From the NCBI GenBank assembly GCA_021298285.1, contig JAJTFN010000074.1, positions 1-40,546 on the forward strand: a stretch of DNA of 40,546 nucleotides. Reading direction: 5' to 3'. Below are positions 17,226 through 26,247 of this stretch, piece by piece. Source of the stretch: Verrucomicrobium sp. Its GTDB lineage: Bacteria; Verrucomicrobiota; Verrucomicrobiia; Limisphaerales; UBA9464. A program made the position numbers and the translations under genes. Each line of letters begins with the position of its first letter. Positions within the stretch are counted from its first letter, which is position 1. Under the pieces are notes generated by a model. It did no database searches. It was given only the letters and a program-made list of their open reading frames with translations, and was not told the origin of the DNA.

Positions 17226-18170
17226 ATGCCTGTACGCCTAGGACGTTTCGAGATGCCCAAGCGGTTGACCAAGGACGAGTCGACTGCGACGGACACCTAC
17301 GCCAAGTTCATCGCCGAACCCTTCGAGACCGGTTACGGTCACACGATCGGCAACTCCATCCGTCGGGTCCTGCTCTCCTCGTTGGAGGGTGCGGCCATCA
17401 CCTCCGTCAAGATCGACGGGGCGATGCATGAGTTCACGACCGTGGACGGTGCTGTTGAGGATGTGACGGACATCGTGCTGAACCTCAAGCAGATCAAGTT
17501 CAAGGCCCACTCCCGGGAACCCCAGACTCTGCTGCTGTCGGTCAATCGCGAGGGTGCCGTCACCGCGGGCGACATCGAACTGAACCAGAACATCGAAATC
17601 GTCAATCCGGACCAGCTCATCTGCACGTTGGACCGGAAGAAGAAGCTTGAGATGGAACTGGAGGTCCGTGTGGGACGCGGATTCTGCCCTGGCGACGAGA
17701 ACAAAAAGACCGACCAGCCGATTGGCGTCATCGCCATCGACTCCCTGTTCTCCCCGGTCACCCGAGTCCGGTACGCCGTCGAGGCGGCCCGTGTCGGTCA
17801 GCGTACCGATTACGACAAGCTGATCATCGAGATCTGGACCGACGGGCGCATCTCCCCGGATGACGCTCTCACCCAGGCGTCGGCCATCCTGCAGCACCAC
17901 CTTGATGTCTTTGTCGGCTACGACAAGAACGCCGTGGAGTTCGAGGTCGAGGTCAAGCCCCAGGACGACGAGAAGGCCAAGCTCAAGAAACTGCTCAACA
18001 TGAGCGTCAATGAGATCGAGCTCAGCGTCCGGGCCGCCAACTGCCTCAACAACGCCAACATCACCACCGTGGGCCAGTTGGCGATGAAGACCGAGCAGGA
18101 GATGCTGAAGTACCGTCAACCTGACGCTCGGAATGAACATCGACCCGGCCCTGCTGGAAGTGCCGGCTGA
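17226..18170 (+). CDS. rpoA: RNA polymerase alpha subunit with damaged C-terminal domain
   Basis: The alpha subunit scaffolds RNA polymerase assembly and, through its C-terminal domain, binds promoter UP elements and activators. ATG 17226 gives MPVRLGRFEMPKRLTKDEST. The N-terminal domain is intact (GYGHTIGNSIRRVLLSSLEG). The C-terminal domain starts well (ELSVRAANCLNNANITTVGQ, TEQEMLKYR), then the frame changes near 18116 and stops at 18168-18170. The expected end, LTLGMNIDPALLEVPAETK, is present in the next frame with a TAA at 18184-18186. About 17 residues between them, the NFGKKSLNEIK-type second DNA-binding motif, are missing, equal to a loss of about 50 bases. As rpoA is essential, a sequence or assembly gap is likely. 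Confidence 0.93.
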   Translation: MPVRLGRFEMPKRLTKDESTATDTYAKFIAEPFETGYGHTIGNSIRRVLLSSLEGAAITSVKIDGAMHEFTTVDGAVEDVTDIVLNLKQIKFKAHSREPQTLLLSVNREGAVTAGDIELNQNIEIVNPDQLICTLDRKKKLEMELEVRVGRGFCPGDENKKTDQPIGVIAIDSLFSPVTRVRYAVEAARVGQRTDYDKLIIEIWTDGRISPDDALTQASAILQHHLDVFVGYDKNAVEFEVEVKPQDDEKAKLKKLLNMSVNEIELSVRAANCLNNANITTVGQLAMKTEQEMLKYRQPDARNEHRPGPAGSAG

Positions 18171-18198
18171 AACCAAGAATCCTTAATCCGACTGAACT

Positions 18199-18738
18199 AT
18201 GCGCCACCTCAAGCGCAACAAGAAACTGGGTCGCAAAGGCGACCACCGCAATGCCATGCTGGCCAACTTGGTGAGCTCCCTCATCAAGCACAAGCGGGTC
18301 ACCACCACCCTCGCCAAGGCCAAGGCGGCTCGCCCGGTTGCCGAGAAGTTGCTCACGTTGGGCAAGCTCGCCAACGAGGCGCTCGCGCAGGCGGGCTCTG
18401 CGACCGACGCCGCCGGCAAGGCCAAGGCGACCGCGGCCAACGTCCATCATCGCCGTCTGGTGGCGGCCCGGTTGCGTCAGCAGCCGCGCAGCCACTTCCA
18501 GGGCACGCCAAAGGTCAAGGGCAAGGAACTCCGTGAGGCCTGGAAGCAGGAGCACGACGTCGTTCACATCCTGTGCGACACCATCGCCCCCGCTTTCAAG
18601 GGTCGTAGCGGCGGTTACACCCGCATCCTTCGGCTCGGTCAGCGCCAAGGCGACTCCGGCCAGTTGGCGATCCTCGAGTGGGTGGACTTCACGCCGGCTG
18701 CCGAGCCTGCGGCGACGACCGCGCCCTCGGCCTCCTGA
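18199..18738 (+). CDS. rplQ: 50S ribosomal protein L17
   Basis: L17 sits near the tunnel exit of the 50S subunit. The 179-residue protein starts MRHLKRNKKLGRKGDHRNAM and continues NLVSSLIKHKRVTTTLAKAK, both family hallmarks. The C-terminal half (APAFKGRSGGYTRILRLGQR) is typical, followed by an Ala/Thr-rich tail. It is longer than E. coli L17 (127) because of inserts in the middle and the tail. It is the last gene of the ribosomal block; a strong terminator follows 68 bases later. Confidence 0.95.
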   Translation: MRHLKRNKKLGRKGDHRNAMLANLVSSLIKHKRVTTTLAKAKAARPVAEKLLTLGKLANEALAQAGSATDAAGKAKATAANVHHRRLVAARLRQQPRSHFQGTPKVKGKELREAWKQEHDVVHILCDTIAPAFKGRSGGYTRILRLGQRQGDSGQLAILEWVDFTPAAEPAATTAPSAS

Positions 18739-18806
18739 TCGACCAAAGGACCGACCAAAACCCCAAGATCGAGATCTTACGGTCCGGTCCTCCGACCGAC
18801 TTGCCA

Positions 18807-18838
18807 AGCCGCCCGAAAGGGCGGCTTTTTGGTTTTTT
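18807..18838 (+). terminator. Intrinsic terminator ending the ribosomal block
   Basis: AGCCGCCC (18807-18814), a GAAA tetraloop and GGGCGGCT (18819-18826) make a perfect eight-pair GC-rich stem. It is followed by a T-rich tract (TTTT GG TTTTTT). It lies 68 bases after the rplQ stop in the + direction. Confidence 0.92.
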
Positions 18839-18913
18839 GCCCCCATTGCCGTGGACCTGCGAATCGGTGATCTTGGTCCCGTGGTGGGAGGCGGGAGGGC
18901 TCCGAAAGGGAGG

Positions 18914-18990
18914 TGGTCGGGACGACAGGATTTGAACCTGCGACGTCTTGGTCCCAAACCAAGTGCTCTACCGGGCTGAGCTACGTCCCG
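18914..18990 (-). tRNA. tRNA-Pro (anticodon TGG)
   Basis: Read on the minus strand, a complete cloverleaf begins CGGGACGTAGCTCAGCCCGG. The acceptor stem CGGGACG pairs with CGTCCCG. The D arm is GCTC/GAGC and the anticodon stem CTTGG/CCAAG encloses the loop TTTGGGA, so the anticodon is TGG (proline). The T arm contains GGTTCAAATCC. A discriminator A and an encoded CCA (18914-18916) complete the 3' end. It faces the ribosomal block terminator. Confidence 0.97.
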
Positions 18991-19083
18991 AACCGGCCTC
19001 CATCCTTCGCTTTTGGGTCGCCCTCAGGCAAGCTTTTCGAGGTGATCGGCCACGCGCTGTCGCCGAACGATTCCGATCACCCG

Positions 19084-20205
19084 ATGAAACTTGTCGTCTT
19101 CGCGCATGTGCCGCCACCCCACCACGGCCAGAGCCAGATGGTGAAACTGATGGTGGATGGGTTCGCCGCGGAGCCGTCGTTGGGCATCCAGGTGCTCCAT
19201 GTTGATGCCCGCCTCTCCGAGGGAATGTCCGACATCGGCGCGGTGCGGGGTGGCAAGATCCGGGCCCTGGTGGGATTTTGCCGGCAGGCCCTCAGGCTGT
19301 CCCGGGATCACGGGTGCCGAAGCCTCTACTACATCCCGTCGCCGCCGAAGCGGTCCTCGCTCTACCGGGACTTCCTGGTGATGGCGCTGGTGCGCTGGCG
19401 CTTCCGTCGGGTGATCCTTCACTGGCACGCGGTGGGGCTCGGGGCCTGGCTGCAGTCGGAGGCCTGGCCCTGGGAACGTTGGTTGGCCCGGGCCTGTCTG
19501 GGCCGGGCGTGGAGGGCCATCGTGCTGGCGCAGAGCAACCGGGCCGATGCTGAACTGCTGCGCCCGAGATCCGTGGCCGTGGTGGGCAATGGCATCCCGG
19601 ATCCGTGTCCGGATTATTGGAAGGGGCTGGATTCCCGTCGGACTGCGGTGATCCGGGGAGACGTCGTCCGCGTCCTGTTCCTGGCCCACTGCACCCGCGA
19701 CAAGGGGGTCTTCGGGGCGGTCGACGCCGTGGTGGCCGCCAACCGGGATTCCCAGGGTGGCCTGCGGTTCCACCTCACGATCGCGGGGAGTTTCCTGTCC
19801 GCCGCCGAGGAGGCCGAGTTCCGGGAGTGGGCAGGCCGTCCCGGGGTTGCCGACTGCGTGGAGATCGTCGGTTTCGTCGCCGGGGCGGAGAAGGACCGCC
19901 TGTTGCGCGAGTCCGACCTTTTCCTGTTCCCGACCTATTTCGCCAACGAGGGACAGCCGTTGAACCTGATCGAGGCGATGGCCTATGGGTTGCCCTGCGT
20001 GACCACCCGCTGGCGTTCGATCCCCGAGTATTTCCCGCCGGACTACCCCGGCCTTTGCGTGCCGCGCGATGTCCCCGCACTGGCCCAGGCCCTCCGGGCC
20101 GTGGTGGGCAAGGTCGATGGCAACGCGCTCAGGCAGGAGTTCGAGGCGAGATTCACCATCGGGGCCCACCTGAGGGCCTTGGCCGCCGCGATCCGCGATC
20201 CTTGA
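19084..20205 (+). CDS. Glycosyltransferase, GT4 family (GT-B fold)
   Basis: This is a probable nucleotide-sugar-dependent, retaining glycosyltransferase for cell-surface glycan or glycolipid synthesis; the acceptor is unknown. ATG 19084 gives MKLVVFAHVPPPHHGQSQMV, the first beta strand and glycine/proline loop of an N-terminal Rossmann domain. The C-terminal domain starts near VRVLFLAHCTRDKGV (about residue 195) and carries the GT4 E-x7-E motif in NEGQPLNLIEAMAYGLPCV (about 287-300). Length is 373 residues, normal for GT4. The frame is open 57 codons upstream, but that part crosses the antisense of the tRNA gene. It stands alone, with no other glycan genes beside it. Confidence 0.88.
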   Translation: MKLVVFAHVPPPHHGQSQMVKLMVDGFAAEPSLGIQVLHVDARLSEGMSDIGAVRGGKIRALVGFCRQALRLSRDHGCRSLYYIPSPPKRSSLYRDFLVMALVRWRFRRVILHWHAVGLGAWLQSEAWPWERWLARACLGRAWRAIVLAQSNRADAELLRPRSVAVVGNGIPDPCPDYWKGLDSRRTAVIRGDVVRVLFLAHCTRDKGVFGAVDAVVAANRDSQGGLRFHLTIAGSFLSAAEEAEFREWAGRPGVADCVEIVGFVAGAEKDRLLRESDLFLFPTYFANEGQPLNLIEAMAYGLPCVTTRWRSIPEYFPPDYPGLCVPRDVPALAQALRAVVGKVDGNALRQEFEARFTIGAHLRALAAAIRDP

Positions 20206-20263
20206 GCCGGCATCTGGCCGGAAGGGGCCGTGCGGGAGGCCCCGAACCGGCCCGTCGGCCATG

Positions 20264-20291
20264 AAAAACGCCGCCCTTGTCGGGGCGGCGT
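20264..20291 (-). terminator. Intrinsic terminator for sodA
   Basis: On the minus strand ACGCCGCCC (complement of 20283-20291) pairs with GGGCGGCGT (complement of 20268-20276). A six-base loop separates the arms and a run of five T follows. It lies 41 bases after the sodA stop. Confidence 0.85.
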
Positions 20292-20332
20292 CGGGGGGCA
20301 GGCGGGGCTGAGGGAGCCCCCAGCCGGTCGTG

Positions 20333-20956
<624 letters not shown>

Positions 20957-21139
20957 AACGGTATTGGGCGGTAGGTGCCGCGCCGGCGGTCGGCGTGGCC
21001 GATCCCGGAGGGCGACGGAGGTTAGCAAGGTTACCCCGCCGCGCAAGCGGGTCCCGGGCTCCGGCAACGGGGGGCGGCACCCCCGACTCCAGAAAATCCG
21101 GCTGGCATGCCCTTCCGAGCGACCGATACGTTGGCCGAC

Positions 21140-21151
21140 GCAACGCGTTGC
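21140..21151. promoter_or_regulatory. 12-base palindrome immediately before gnd
   Basis: GCAACGCGTTGC is a perfect palindrome ending 4 bases before the gnd ATG, occupying the place where a Shine-Dalgarno would be. No purine-rich ribosome binding site is seen there. It could be an operator or a translational control site for gnd; no known regulator is recognised. Confidence 0.35.
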
Positions 21152-21155
21152 ACGA

Positions 21156-22628
21156 ATGAGCATTCCCACCGGAGACATCGGCCTGATCGGCCTGGCGGTC
21201 ATGGGCCAGAACCTGATCCTCAACATGAACGACCACGGCTTCAACGTCGTGGCCTACAACCGCACGACCTCCAAGGTCGACGAGTTCCTCGCCGGGGAGG
21301 CGCGTGGGACGCGGATCCAGGGCGCCCATTCGATCCCGGAGCTGGTCTCCAAGCTCAAGACGCCGCGCCGCATCATGATGCTGGTCAAGGCCGGCCAGGC
21401 GGTCGACGACTTCATCGAGCAGTTGATCCCGCATCTGTCGCCCGGGGACATCCTCATCGACGGCGGCAACTCCCTGTACGGCGACACCGAGCGGCGGGTG
21501 AAGTACTGCGAGTCCAAGGGCCTGCACTTCATCGGAACCGGGGTCTCCGGTGGCGAGGAGGGGGCGCGGCGCGGTCCGAGCATCATGCCGGGCGGATCGG
21601 CGAAGGCCTGGGCGGCGGTGAAGGACATCTTCCAGGGGGTCTCGGCCAAGGTGGAAGGCGGTTCCCCGTGTTGCGATTGGGTCGGCGACGGGGGCTCCGG
21701 CCACTACGTCAAGATGGTCCACAACGGCATCGAGTACGGCGACATGCAGCTCATTTGCGAGGCCTACAACCTGCTCAAGAACGGCCTGGGGCTCTCCGCC
21801 GACGAGATGCACCGCATCTTCGCCGACTGGAACCAGGGGGAGCTGGACAGCTTCCTCATCGAGATCACCCGCGACATCCTCGCCTTCAAGGACACCGACG
21901 GCTCGCCGCTGGTGGACCGGATCCTCGACACGGCGGGCCAGAAGGGCACGGGCAAGTGGACGGTGATCGACTCGGCCAATCTGGCCCAGCCGGTGACGCT
22001 CATCGCCGAGGCGGTGTTCAGCCGGTGCGTCAGCGCCATGAAGGAGGAGCGGGTGAAGGCAGCCCGGAAGCTCAAGGGGCCGAAGCCCCTGCTTGGCGCC
22101 TCCAAGAAGCCCGCGGCGAGGGACGCCTTCATCGCCGACATCAAGGATGCCCTGTATGCCTCCAAGATCGTCAGCTACGCGCAGGGCTACATGCTGATGC
22201 GCGCGGCGGCGGCCGAGTACGGCTGGAAGCTCAACTACGGCGGGATCGCCCTGATGTGGCGGGGCGGGTGCATCATCCGGTCGCGCTTCCTGGGCAAGAT
22301 CAAGGAGGCCTACGACAAGAACCCGAAGCTGGCCAACCTGCTGCTCGACGACTACTTCCGCGCCGAGATCAAGCGCTGCCAGAAGGGGTGGCGGAACGTC
22401 GTGGCCTCGGCGGCCAAGAAAGGCATCCCGGTGCCGGCCTTCGGCACGGCACTGGCCTTCTACGACCAGTATCGGTCGGCGATCCTCCCGGCCAACCTGC
22501 TCCAGGCGCAGCGCGACTATTTCGGGGCGCACACCTATGAGCGCGTGGACCGGCCACGCGGCCAGTTCTTCCACACCAACTGGACGGGCCGCGGCGGCAG
22601 CGTGAGCTCGAGCACCTACAACGCCTGA
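21156..22628 (+). CDS. gnd: 6-phosphogluconate dehydrogenase, decarboxylating
   Basis: It oxidises 6-phosphogluconate to ribulose 5-phosphate with CO2 release and NADPH formation, in the oxidative pentose phosphate pathway. ATG 21156 gives [20 protein letters not shown], with the coenzyme-binding GxAxMGxN loop. The substrate and catalytic region includes [20 protein letters not shown] and [20 protein letters not shown] (catalytic Lys about 188). Further on come [15 protein letters not shown] and the C-terminal [10 protein letters not shown]. Length is 490 residues, usual for the long form. It is divergent from sodA. Both genes bear on redox balance (NADPH and superoxide), but shared control is only a guess. 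Confidence 0.97.
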   Translation: MSIPTGDIGLIGLAVMGQNLILNMNDHGFNVVAYNRTTSKVDEFLAGEARGTRIQGAHSIPELVSKLKTPRRIMMLVKAGQAVDDFIEQLIPHLSPGDILIDGGNSLYGDTERRVKYCESKGLHFIGTGVSGGEEGARRGPSIMPGGSAKAWAAVKDIFQGVSAKVEGGSPCCDWVGDGGSGHYVKMVHNGIEYGDMQLICEAYNLLKNGLGLSADEMHRIFADWNQGELDSFLIEITRDILAFKDTDGSPLVDRILDTAGQKGTGKWTVIDSANLAQPVTLIAEAVFSRCVSAMKEERVKAARKLKGPKPLLGASKKPAARDAFIADIKDALYASKIVSYAQGYMLMRAAAAEYGWKLNYGGIALMWRGGCIIRSRFLGKIKEAYDKNPKLANLLLDDYFRAEIKRCQKGWRNVVASAAKKGIPVPAFGTALAFYDQYRSAILPANLLQAQRDYFGAHTYERVDRPRGQFFHTNWTGRGGSVSSSTYNA

Positions 22629-22666
22629 ACGGCGGCCGGCCAACGATCCCACGCGATCGAACAATC

Positions 22667-23182
22667 GTGAACCACGACCCCTCCCCCGAGGCCGAGCGGG
22701 CGCTGAAGAAGTTCTTCGGCATCTTCATCGCCACCCTGTTCCTCTACGTGACCGTGTATGGCGGCTGCGAGGCCTACCGGGTGCGCAATGGCGCCTGGCA
22801 CCTCACCTTCGACAAGGAGGCAGACGGGACACCGGTCCTCCGCATCGACCATCCGCGCCTGCTGGCCACGGGTCCGGTGTCGATCCGCTTCCCCGGTGAG
22901 GACGCACCTCGCGTGACCAATGGGCCCATCACCTACGTCTACAGCCGTCCGGACACCAACACGACGCCCTTTGGTCCCATGTACTTCATCGACACCACCC
23001 AACTGCCCGGGACGGTGGCCCTTGGGGCTTTCGGCCATGTCGTCGAGATGATCCCCCGCACGTTGTTCGTGGATTTCCGGGAGGTTCCCTGGATGTCGGG
23101 GACCAACCTGACGCTGTCGGTGGCGGACAAGCCCTCGCCGGAGCGCCTGAAGGCACGGGACCAGCGCTGGAAGGGACGGTAG
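22667..23182 (+). CDS. Membrane-anchored protein of unknown function
   Basis: I do not recognise a family. The GTG at 22667 gives a 171-residue protein. It begins with a short charged cytoplasmic stretch (NHDPSPEAERALKKF), then one hydrophobic segment at about residues 16-35 (FGIFIATLFLYVTVYGGC). A soluble C-terminal region of about 130 residues follows, rich in beta-type sequence and containing only one Cys at the membrane edge. This suggests an inner-membrane-anchored periplasmic domain; the Cys context is not a clear lipobox. It starts 38 bases after gnd on the same strand and could be co-transcribed. Base composition fits its neighbours. Confidence 0.7.
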   Translation: MNHDPSPEAERALKKFFGIFIATLFLYVTVYGGCEAYRVRNGAWHLTFDKEADGTPVLRIDHPRLLATGPVSIRFPGEDAPRVTNGPITYVYSRPDTNTTPFGPMYFIDTTQLPGTVALGAFGHVVEMIPRTLFVDFREVPWMSGTNLTLSVADKPSPERLKARDQRWKGR

Positions 23183-23270
23183 ACGCCTCCCTCGGTCGCC
23201 GCCCCGCCCCCCAGACGGCCCCTGCGCTCCGGGCTTCCCACCCTGGGCGATTGGCGGCAGCGTCGGGGGC

Positions 23271-24385
23271 ATGATTGCCTCCTGCACCGTCCGGCGGCTC
23301 CGGTCCGCAGCGCTGGTCCTCGGGCTCCTCGGTGGCGCGATTGCCGCCCATCCTGCCGAGCCCGGATTCAAGCCCCTCTTCAACGGCCGCGACCTGCGGG
23401 GTTGGGTCAATGTCAACTGCGCCCCGGAGACCTTCACCGTCCGCGACGGCATGATCCATTGCGACGGGATCCCGACCGGCGCCCTGCGCACGCAGCGCCA
23501 GTACGAGAACTTCGTCCTCGAGCTGGAGTGGCGGCACCTGAAGCCCGGGGGCAACGCCGGCGTGTTCATCTGGTCGGGGCCGATGCCGGCCCTGGGCCAG
23601 CCCTTCCTGCGTGCCATCGAGGTCCAGGTGCTCGATCACGGGTACGGCAAGTCCGACTGGTTCACGACCCATGGCGACATCTTCCCGATCCACGGTTCGA
23701 CGATGAAGCCTTTCGCGCCGAACCGAGGCGACCGCAGCTTCCCGAGGGAGTCCCGCAGCCTGGGGGCGCCGGAATGGAACCACTACCGGATCGTCGCCAC
23801 CAACGGTGTCATCCGCCTTTCGGTCAATGGCGCCGAGGTCTCCGGGGGCACGGCCCGCAACTGGCGGCGCGGGTACATCGCCCTCGAGTGCTGGAGTTGC
23901 CCTCGACCCGGGTTCCTGCTGCGGAGTCCGCCCCCGAGGCCCAGGCCTGGAGGAGTCTCTATGATGGACGGACCCTGCGTGGCTGGAAGGTTCCGGCGCG
24001 GGGTGACGCCTGGAAGGCCGCCGACTGGACTCTCCGCAGCGGTGCCGGTGCCGGGGGAGAGGATTCCGTGCTTTGGTCGGAGTCGAAGCTCCGGGGCGAT
24101 GAATTGATCTTCGACTGGCGGTGGGACGGCAAGACGACCGACCGGGTGCCCCCGGTGGTCTTCCGCGCGCGAGACGGGAAGGCGATCCTCCGGATGCCGG
24201 CATTGGCGTCGATCCGGGGCGACGGCTGGAACCGCCTCCGGGTGCGCCGGTCGGGATCGTCCCTGAAGGTCTCGGCCAACGATGCGGACGAGGTGTTGTC
24301 GATGGAGGTCCCCCGCGGTGCGTTGGAGTTCGGCTTCATGCCCGCCTCGGTGCCGCTCCAGGTATCGAGTGTCTTCCGGCGTTGA
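23271..24385 (+). pseudogene. Two-domain DUF1080 (3-keto-disaccharide hydrolase-like) protein, broken by a frameshift
   Basis: DUF1080 domains have a laminarinase/concanavalin-like fold; characterised members hydrolyse 3-keto-glycosides, and the family is abundant in Verrucomicrobia and Planctomycetes. ATG 23271 starts a signal peptide (about residues 1-28). The first domain follows: FKPLFNGRDLRGWVNVNCAP, NAGVFIWSG and APEWNHYRIVATNGVIRLSV. At about 23890-23910 the frame changes: GYIALE is not followed by the usual EGSPVHFRNIRI-type strand. The sequence resumes in another frame with LELPSTRVPAAES and a second domain (WRSLYDGRTLRGWKV) ending at TGA 24383-24385. About 12 residues (near 37 bases) are missing. 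In the first frame a stop at 24105-24107 would leave a truncated protein. Confidence 0.8.
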
Positions 24386-24457
24386 CCGGCCAGCGGACGC
24401 CGGATCGACCGTCGATCGCAACCCGATCACGGGTTCCCCGTCCGGGCCCCGCTCGGG

Positions 24458-25630
24458 CTAACGGAAGCAGATCCGGCTCACGGCGTCGTCAAAGCCCTGG
24501 GCCCCGGCGATGATCTTGATCTCCACCCGCATGAAGTAGATCGGAAGGTCGCGGCGATCGAGCTTGGGGAACCGCACCGCGTCCTTCTGGGTGGTCACGA
24601 GCATGTCCGCCCGCCGTTTCTTGCCGCGGTTCACCGCGTCGAGGACCTCCTGCTGCGTGAAGCGGTGGTGGTCGGCGTAGCGTCGCGCCAGCACGATCTC
24701 GGCGCCAAGCTCGGTGAGCTTCGACTCGAAGCTTTCTGGCTGTGCGATGCCGCTGAGGCTTGCCACGCGGCGTCCCTGGAGCAGGTCGAGCCCGCGCCGC
24801 TCACCCGTGAAGACATCCTCGAAGTAGAGCGGGTGGTGCACGCACTCGATGATCCCGGCCCTGGGGTTGAGCCGGGCGATGCGCTCCCGCAGGGCACCGG
24901 TCCTGCCGTTGCTCTTGGTCAGGAAGATGACGCTGGCCCGCGCCAGGTGGGAGGGTGGCTCGCGCAGGGTGCCGCGCGGCAGCAGGTGCTCGTTGCCGAA
25001 GGGTTGCTGGCAGTCGATGAGGACGACGTCGGTGCGTCGGCCCGCCAGCCTCCAGTACTGGAAGCCGTCGTCGAGCAGCAGGGTGTCGCAGCCGAACTGC
25101 TCGACCGCGTAACGGCCGGCCTTCACCCGGTCCTTGTCGACGAGCACGACCACGTCCCGGAGGTTGGAGGCCAGCATGTAGGGCTCGTCGCCCGCCGTCT
25201 CGGAGTCCAGCAGCAGCGATTGGCCGTCGGAGACGACCCTCGGGGGCGTGGTGTCCTCGCGCAGCAGCAGCTTGTCGAGGAGCCTCTCGGACACCGGCCT
25301 GGGTTTCGAGCGGTAGCCCCGCGAGAGGATCGCCACCTTCCGGCCCGCGTCCTGCAGGGCCCGGGCGAACTTCTCGACCACCGGCGTCTTGCCGGTGCCG
25401 CCCACCGTGAGGTTGCCCACCGCGATCACCTGCACGCCGAGGGTCGCGTCGCGCAGGATGCGCAGGCTGTAGAGCAGGCGTCGCAGCTTCACGATGCCGG
25501 CGAAGACGTGCGAGAGCATCGCGAGCACCCACCGGATGATCGACGCCTTGCGTCCCGGCAGGTCCTCGAGGATCACCGCCAGCAGGTAGGTTTCGGCCTC
25601 CTCCGTGAATTTCTGCCAACGTTCGCGCAC
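24458..25630 (-). CDS. lpxK: Tetraacyldisaccharide 4'-kinase
   Basis: LpxK phosphorylates the 4' position of the lipid A precursor at the inner membrane, so the cell makes lipid A. The Walker A loop is [12 protein letters not shown] (about residues 72-83). [38 protein letters not shown] and [20 protein letters not shown] are hallmark LpxK stretches. An N-terminal hydrophobic region ([20 protein letters not shown]) fits membrane association. It is 390 residues, slightly longer than the E. coli enzyme (328) at both ends. A perfect TTGACA lies on the minus strand at 25698-25703, 68 bases before the start, but its -10 is unclear. Confidence 0.95.
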   Translation of the reverse strand: MRERWQKFTEEAETYLLAVILEDLPGRKASIIRWVLAMLSHVFAGIVKLRRLLYSLRILRDATLGVQVIAVGNLTVGGTGKTPVVEKFARALQDAGRKVAILSRGYRSKPRPVSERLLDKLLLREDTTPPRVVSDGQSLLLDSETAGDEPYMLASNLRDVVVLVDKDRVKAGRYAVEQFGCDTLLLDDGFQYWRLAGRRTDVVLIDCQQPFGNEHLLPRGTLREPPSHLARASVIFLTKSNGRTGALRERIARLNPRAGIIECVHHPLYFEDVFTGERRGLDLLQGRRVASLSGIAQPESFESKLTELGAEIVLARRYADHHRFTQQEVLDAVNRGKKRRADMLVTTQKDAVRFPKLDRRDLPIYFMRVEIKIIAGAQGFDDAVSRICFR

Positions 25631-25941
25631 CGTGCGCCGACGATGTCACCGGTCGGCCGCTTCGGGAAGATTTCCATGCGTTGCGACGGAATCGGGTTGT
25701 CAAGGGTGGGAGATCGGGATTATTTGAAACGAAATTCCCCGGTCGGAACCGCCATGAACCGTGCCAACAGATTCCCCGGACTCCCGGAGCAGGGGCGGGG
25801 TGCCGTCATGAGGGGAGTCCAGGAATTTTCCTCCCATTGCCCTTCGACTTTCAATGCATCGGCCCGTCCCGGTTCCGTCCGCGGGGCCTTGGCCGTGCCG
25901 TTGCGTTGGACCTAACAACACAACTAAAACAACAACTCAGA
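25631..25941. other. Divergent intergenic region lpxK / H1-like gene
   Basis: This 311-base stretch separates divergent genes. It holds a TTGACA on the minus strand (25698-25703) and a nearly coincident TTGTCA on the plus strand (25697-25702), with an AT-rich patch GGGATTATTTGAAACG downstream on the plus side. Promoters for both directions could therefore overlap. The last 30 bases (about 25912-25941) are an A/C-rich, G-poor leader made of CAA-like repeats. No further gene is seen. Confidence 0.5.
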
Positions 25942-26160
25942 GTGAAACCCACACCATCCAACAGCCAGTCCCGCGCTTGCGCCCTCGCCGCAGCCAAGGC
26001 CCCTGCCAAGAAAGCGGCCCCGGCCAAGAAGGCCGCCCCGGCCAAGAAGGCGGCTCCCGCCAAGAAGGCCGCCCCGGCCAAGAAGGCGGCTCCCGCCAAG
26101 AAGGCCGCTCCGGCCAAGAAGGCGGCTCCCGCCAAGAAGGCCGCTTCGGCCAAGAAGTAG
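25942..26160 (+). CDS. Histone H1-like Lys/Ala/Pro repeat protein
   Basis: This small, very basic protein is probably a nucleoid- or nucleic-acid-binding factor like bacterial H1-type (Hc1/AlgP-like) proteins. From GTG 25942 it has 72 residues: a short head KPTPSNSQSRACALAAAKAP, then eight AKKAAP/AKKAAS units and AKK before the stop. No acidic residues occur. The start is uncertain: no Shine-Dalgarno is present and an upstream TTG (25906) is in frame, but the A/C-rich leader fits a GTG at 25942. Similar repeats are common in GC-rich bacteria of several phyla. Its place between lpxK and dnaA is consistent with a chromosome-related role but does not prove it. Confidence 0.65.
   Translation: MKPTPSNSQSRACALAAAKAPAKKAAPAKKAAPAKKAAPAKKAAPAKKAAPAKKAAPAKKAAPAKKAASAKK
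26005..26148 (+). repeat. Eight 18-base tandem repeats (AKKAAP codons)
   Basis: Eight contiguous 18-base units encode AKKAA[P/S]. From unit 2 on, two codon versions alternate (GCCGCCCCG-type and GCGGCTCCC-type), making a 36-base higher-order period. This suggests expansion by duplication of a two-unit block rather than one unit at a time. Such arrays vary in copy number easily. Confidence 0.9.
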
Positions 26161-26173
26161 GCGATCGGTGACC

Positions 26174-26208
26174 AATCCGGCGGTTTTGCTTGCCAATTCC
26201 GCCGGATT
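26174..26208 (+). terminator. Hairpin after the H1-like gene
   Basis: AATCCGGCGG (26174-26183) and CCGCCGGATT (26199-26208) form a perfect ten-pair stem around a 15-base loop, 13 bases after the stop codon. Only TTT spans the foot, so termination would be inefficient or factor-aided. Confidence 0.55.
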
Positions 26209-26227
26209 TCCATCCTTCGGGCAGCGG

Positions 26228-26247
26228 TGTGAACAACTTGCGAACAA
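26228..26247 (-). promoter_or_regulatory. Pair of DnaA-box-like sites upstream of dnaA
   Basis: On the minus strand, TTGTTCACA (26228-26236) matches the high-GC DnaA box TTGTNCACA exactly. TTGTTCGCA (26239-26247) differs by one base. Their starts are 11 bases apart, one helical turn. A weaker TTGTTCTAG lies on the plus strand at 26259-26267. This may be autoregulation of dnaA or part of an origin; it is too few sites to call oriC. Confidence 0.5.

Noticed and set aside
18913-19083. N-terminal extension of the glycosyltransferase beginning GTTGFEPATSWSQTKCSTG
   Set aside because: This peptide is the antisense reading of the tRNA-Pro gene, a well-known annotation artefact; the real start is ATG 19084.
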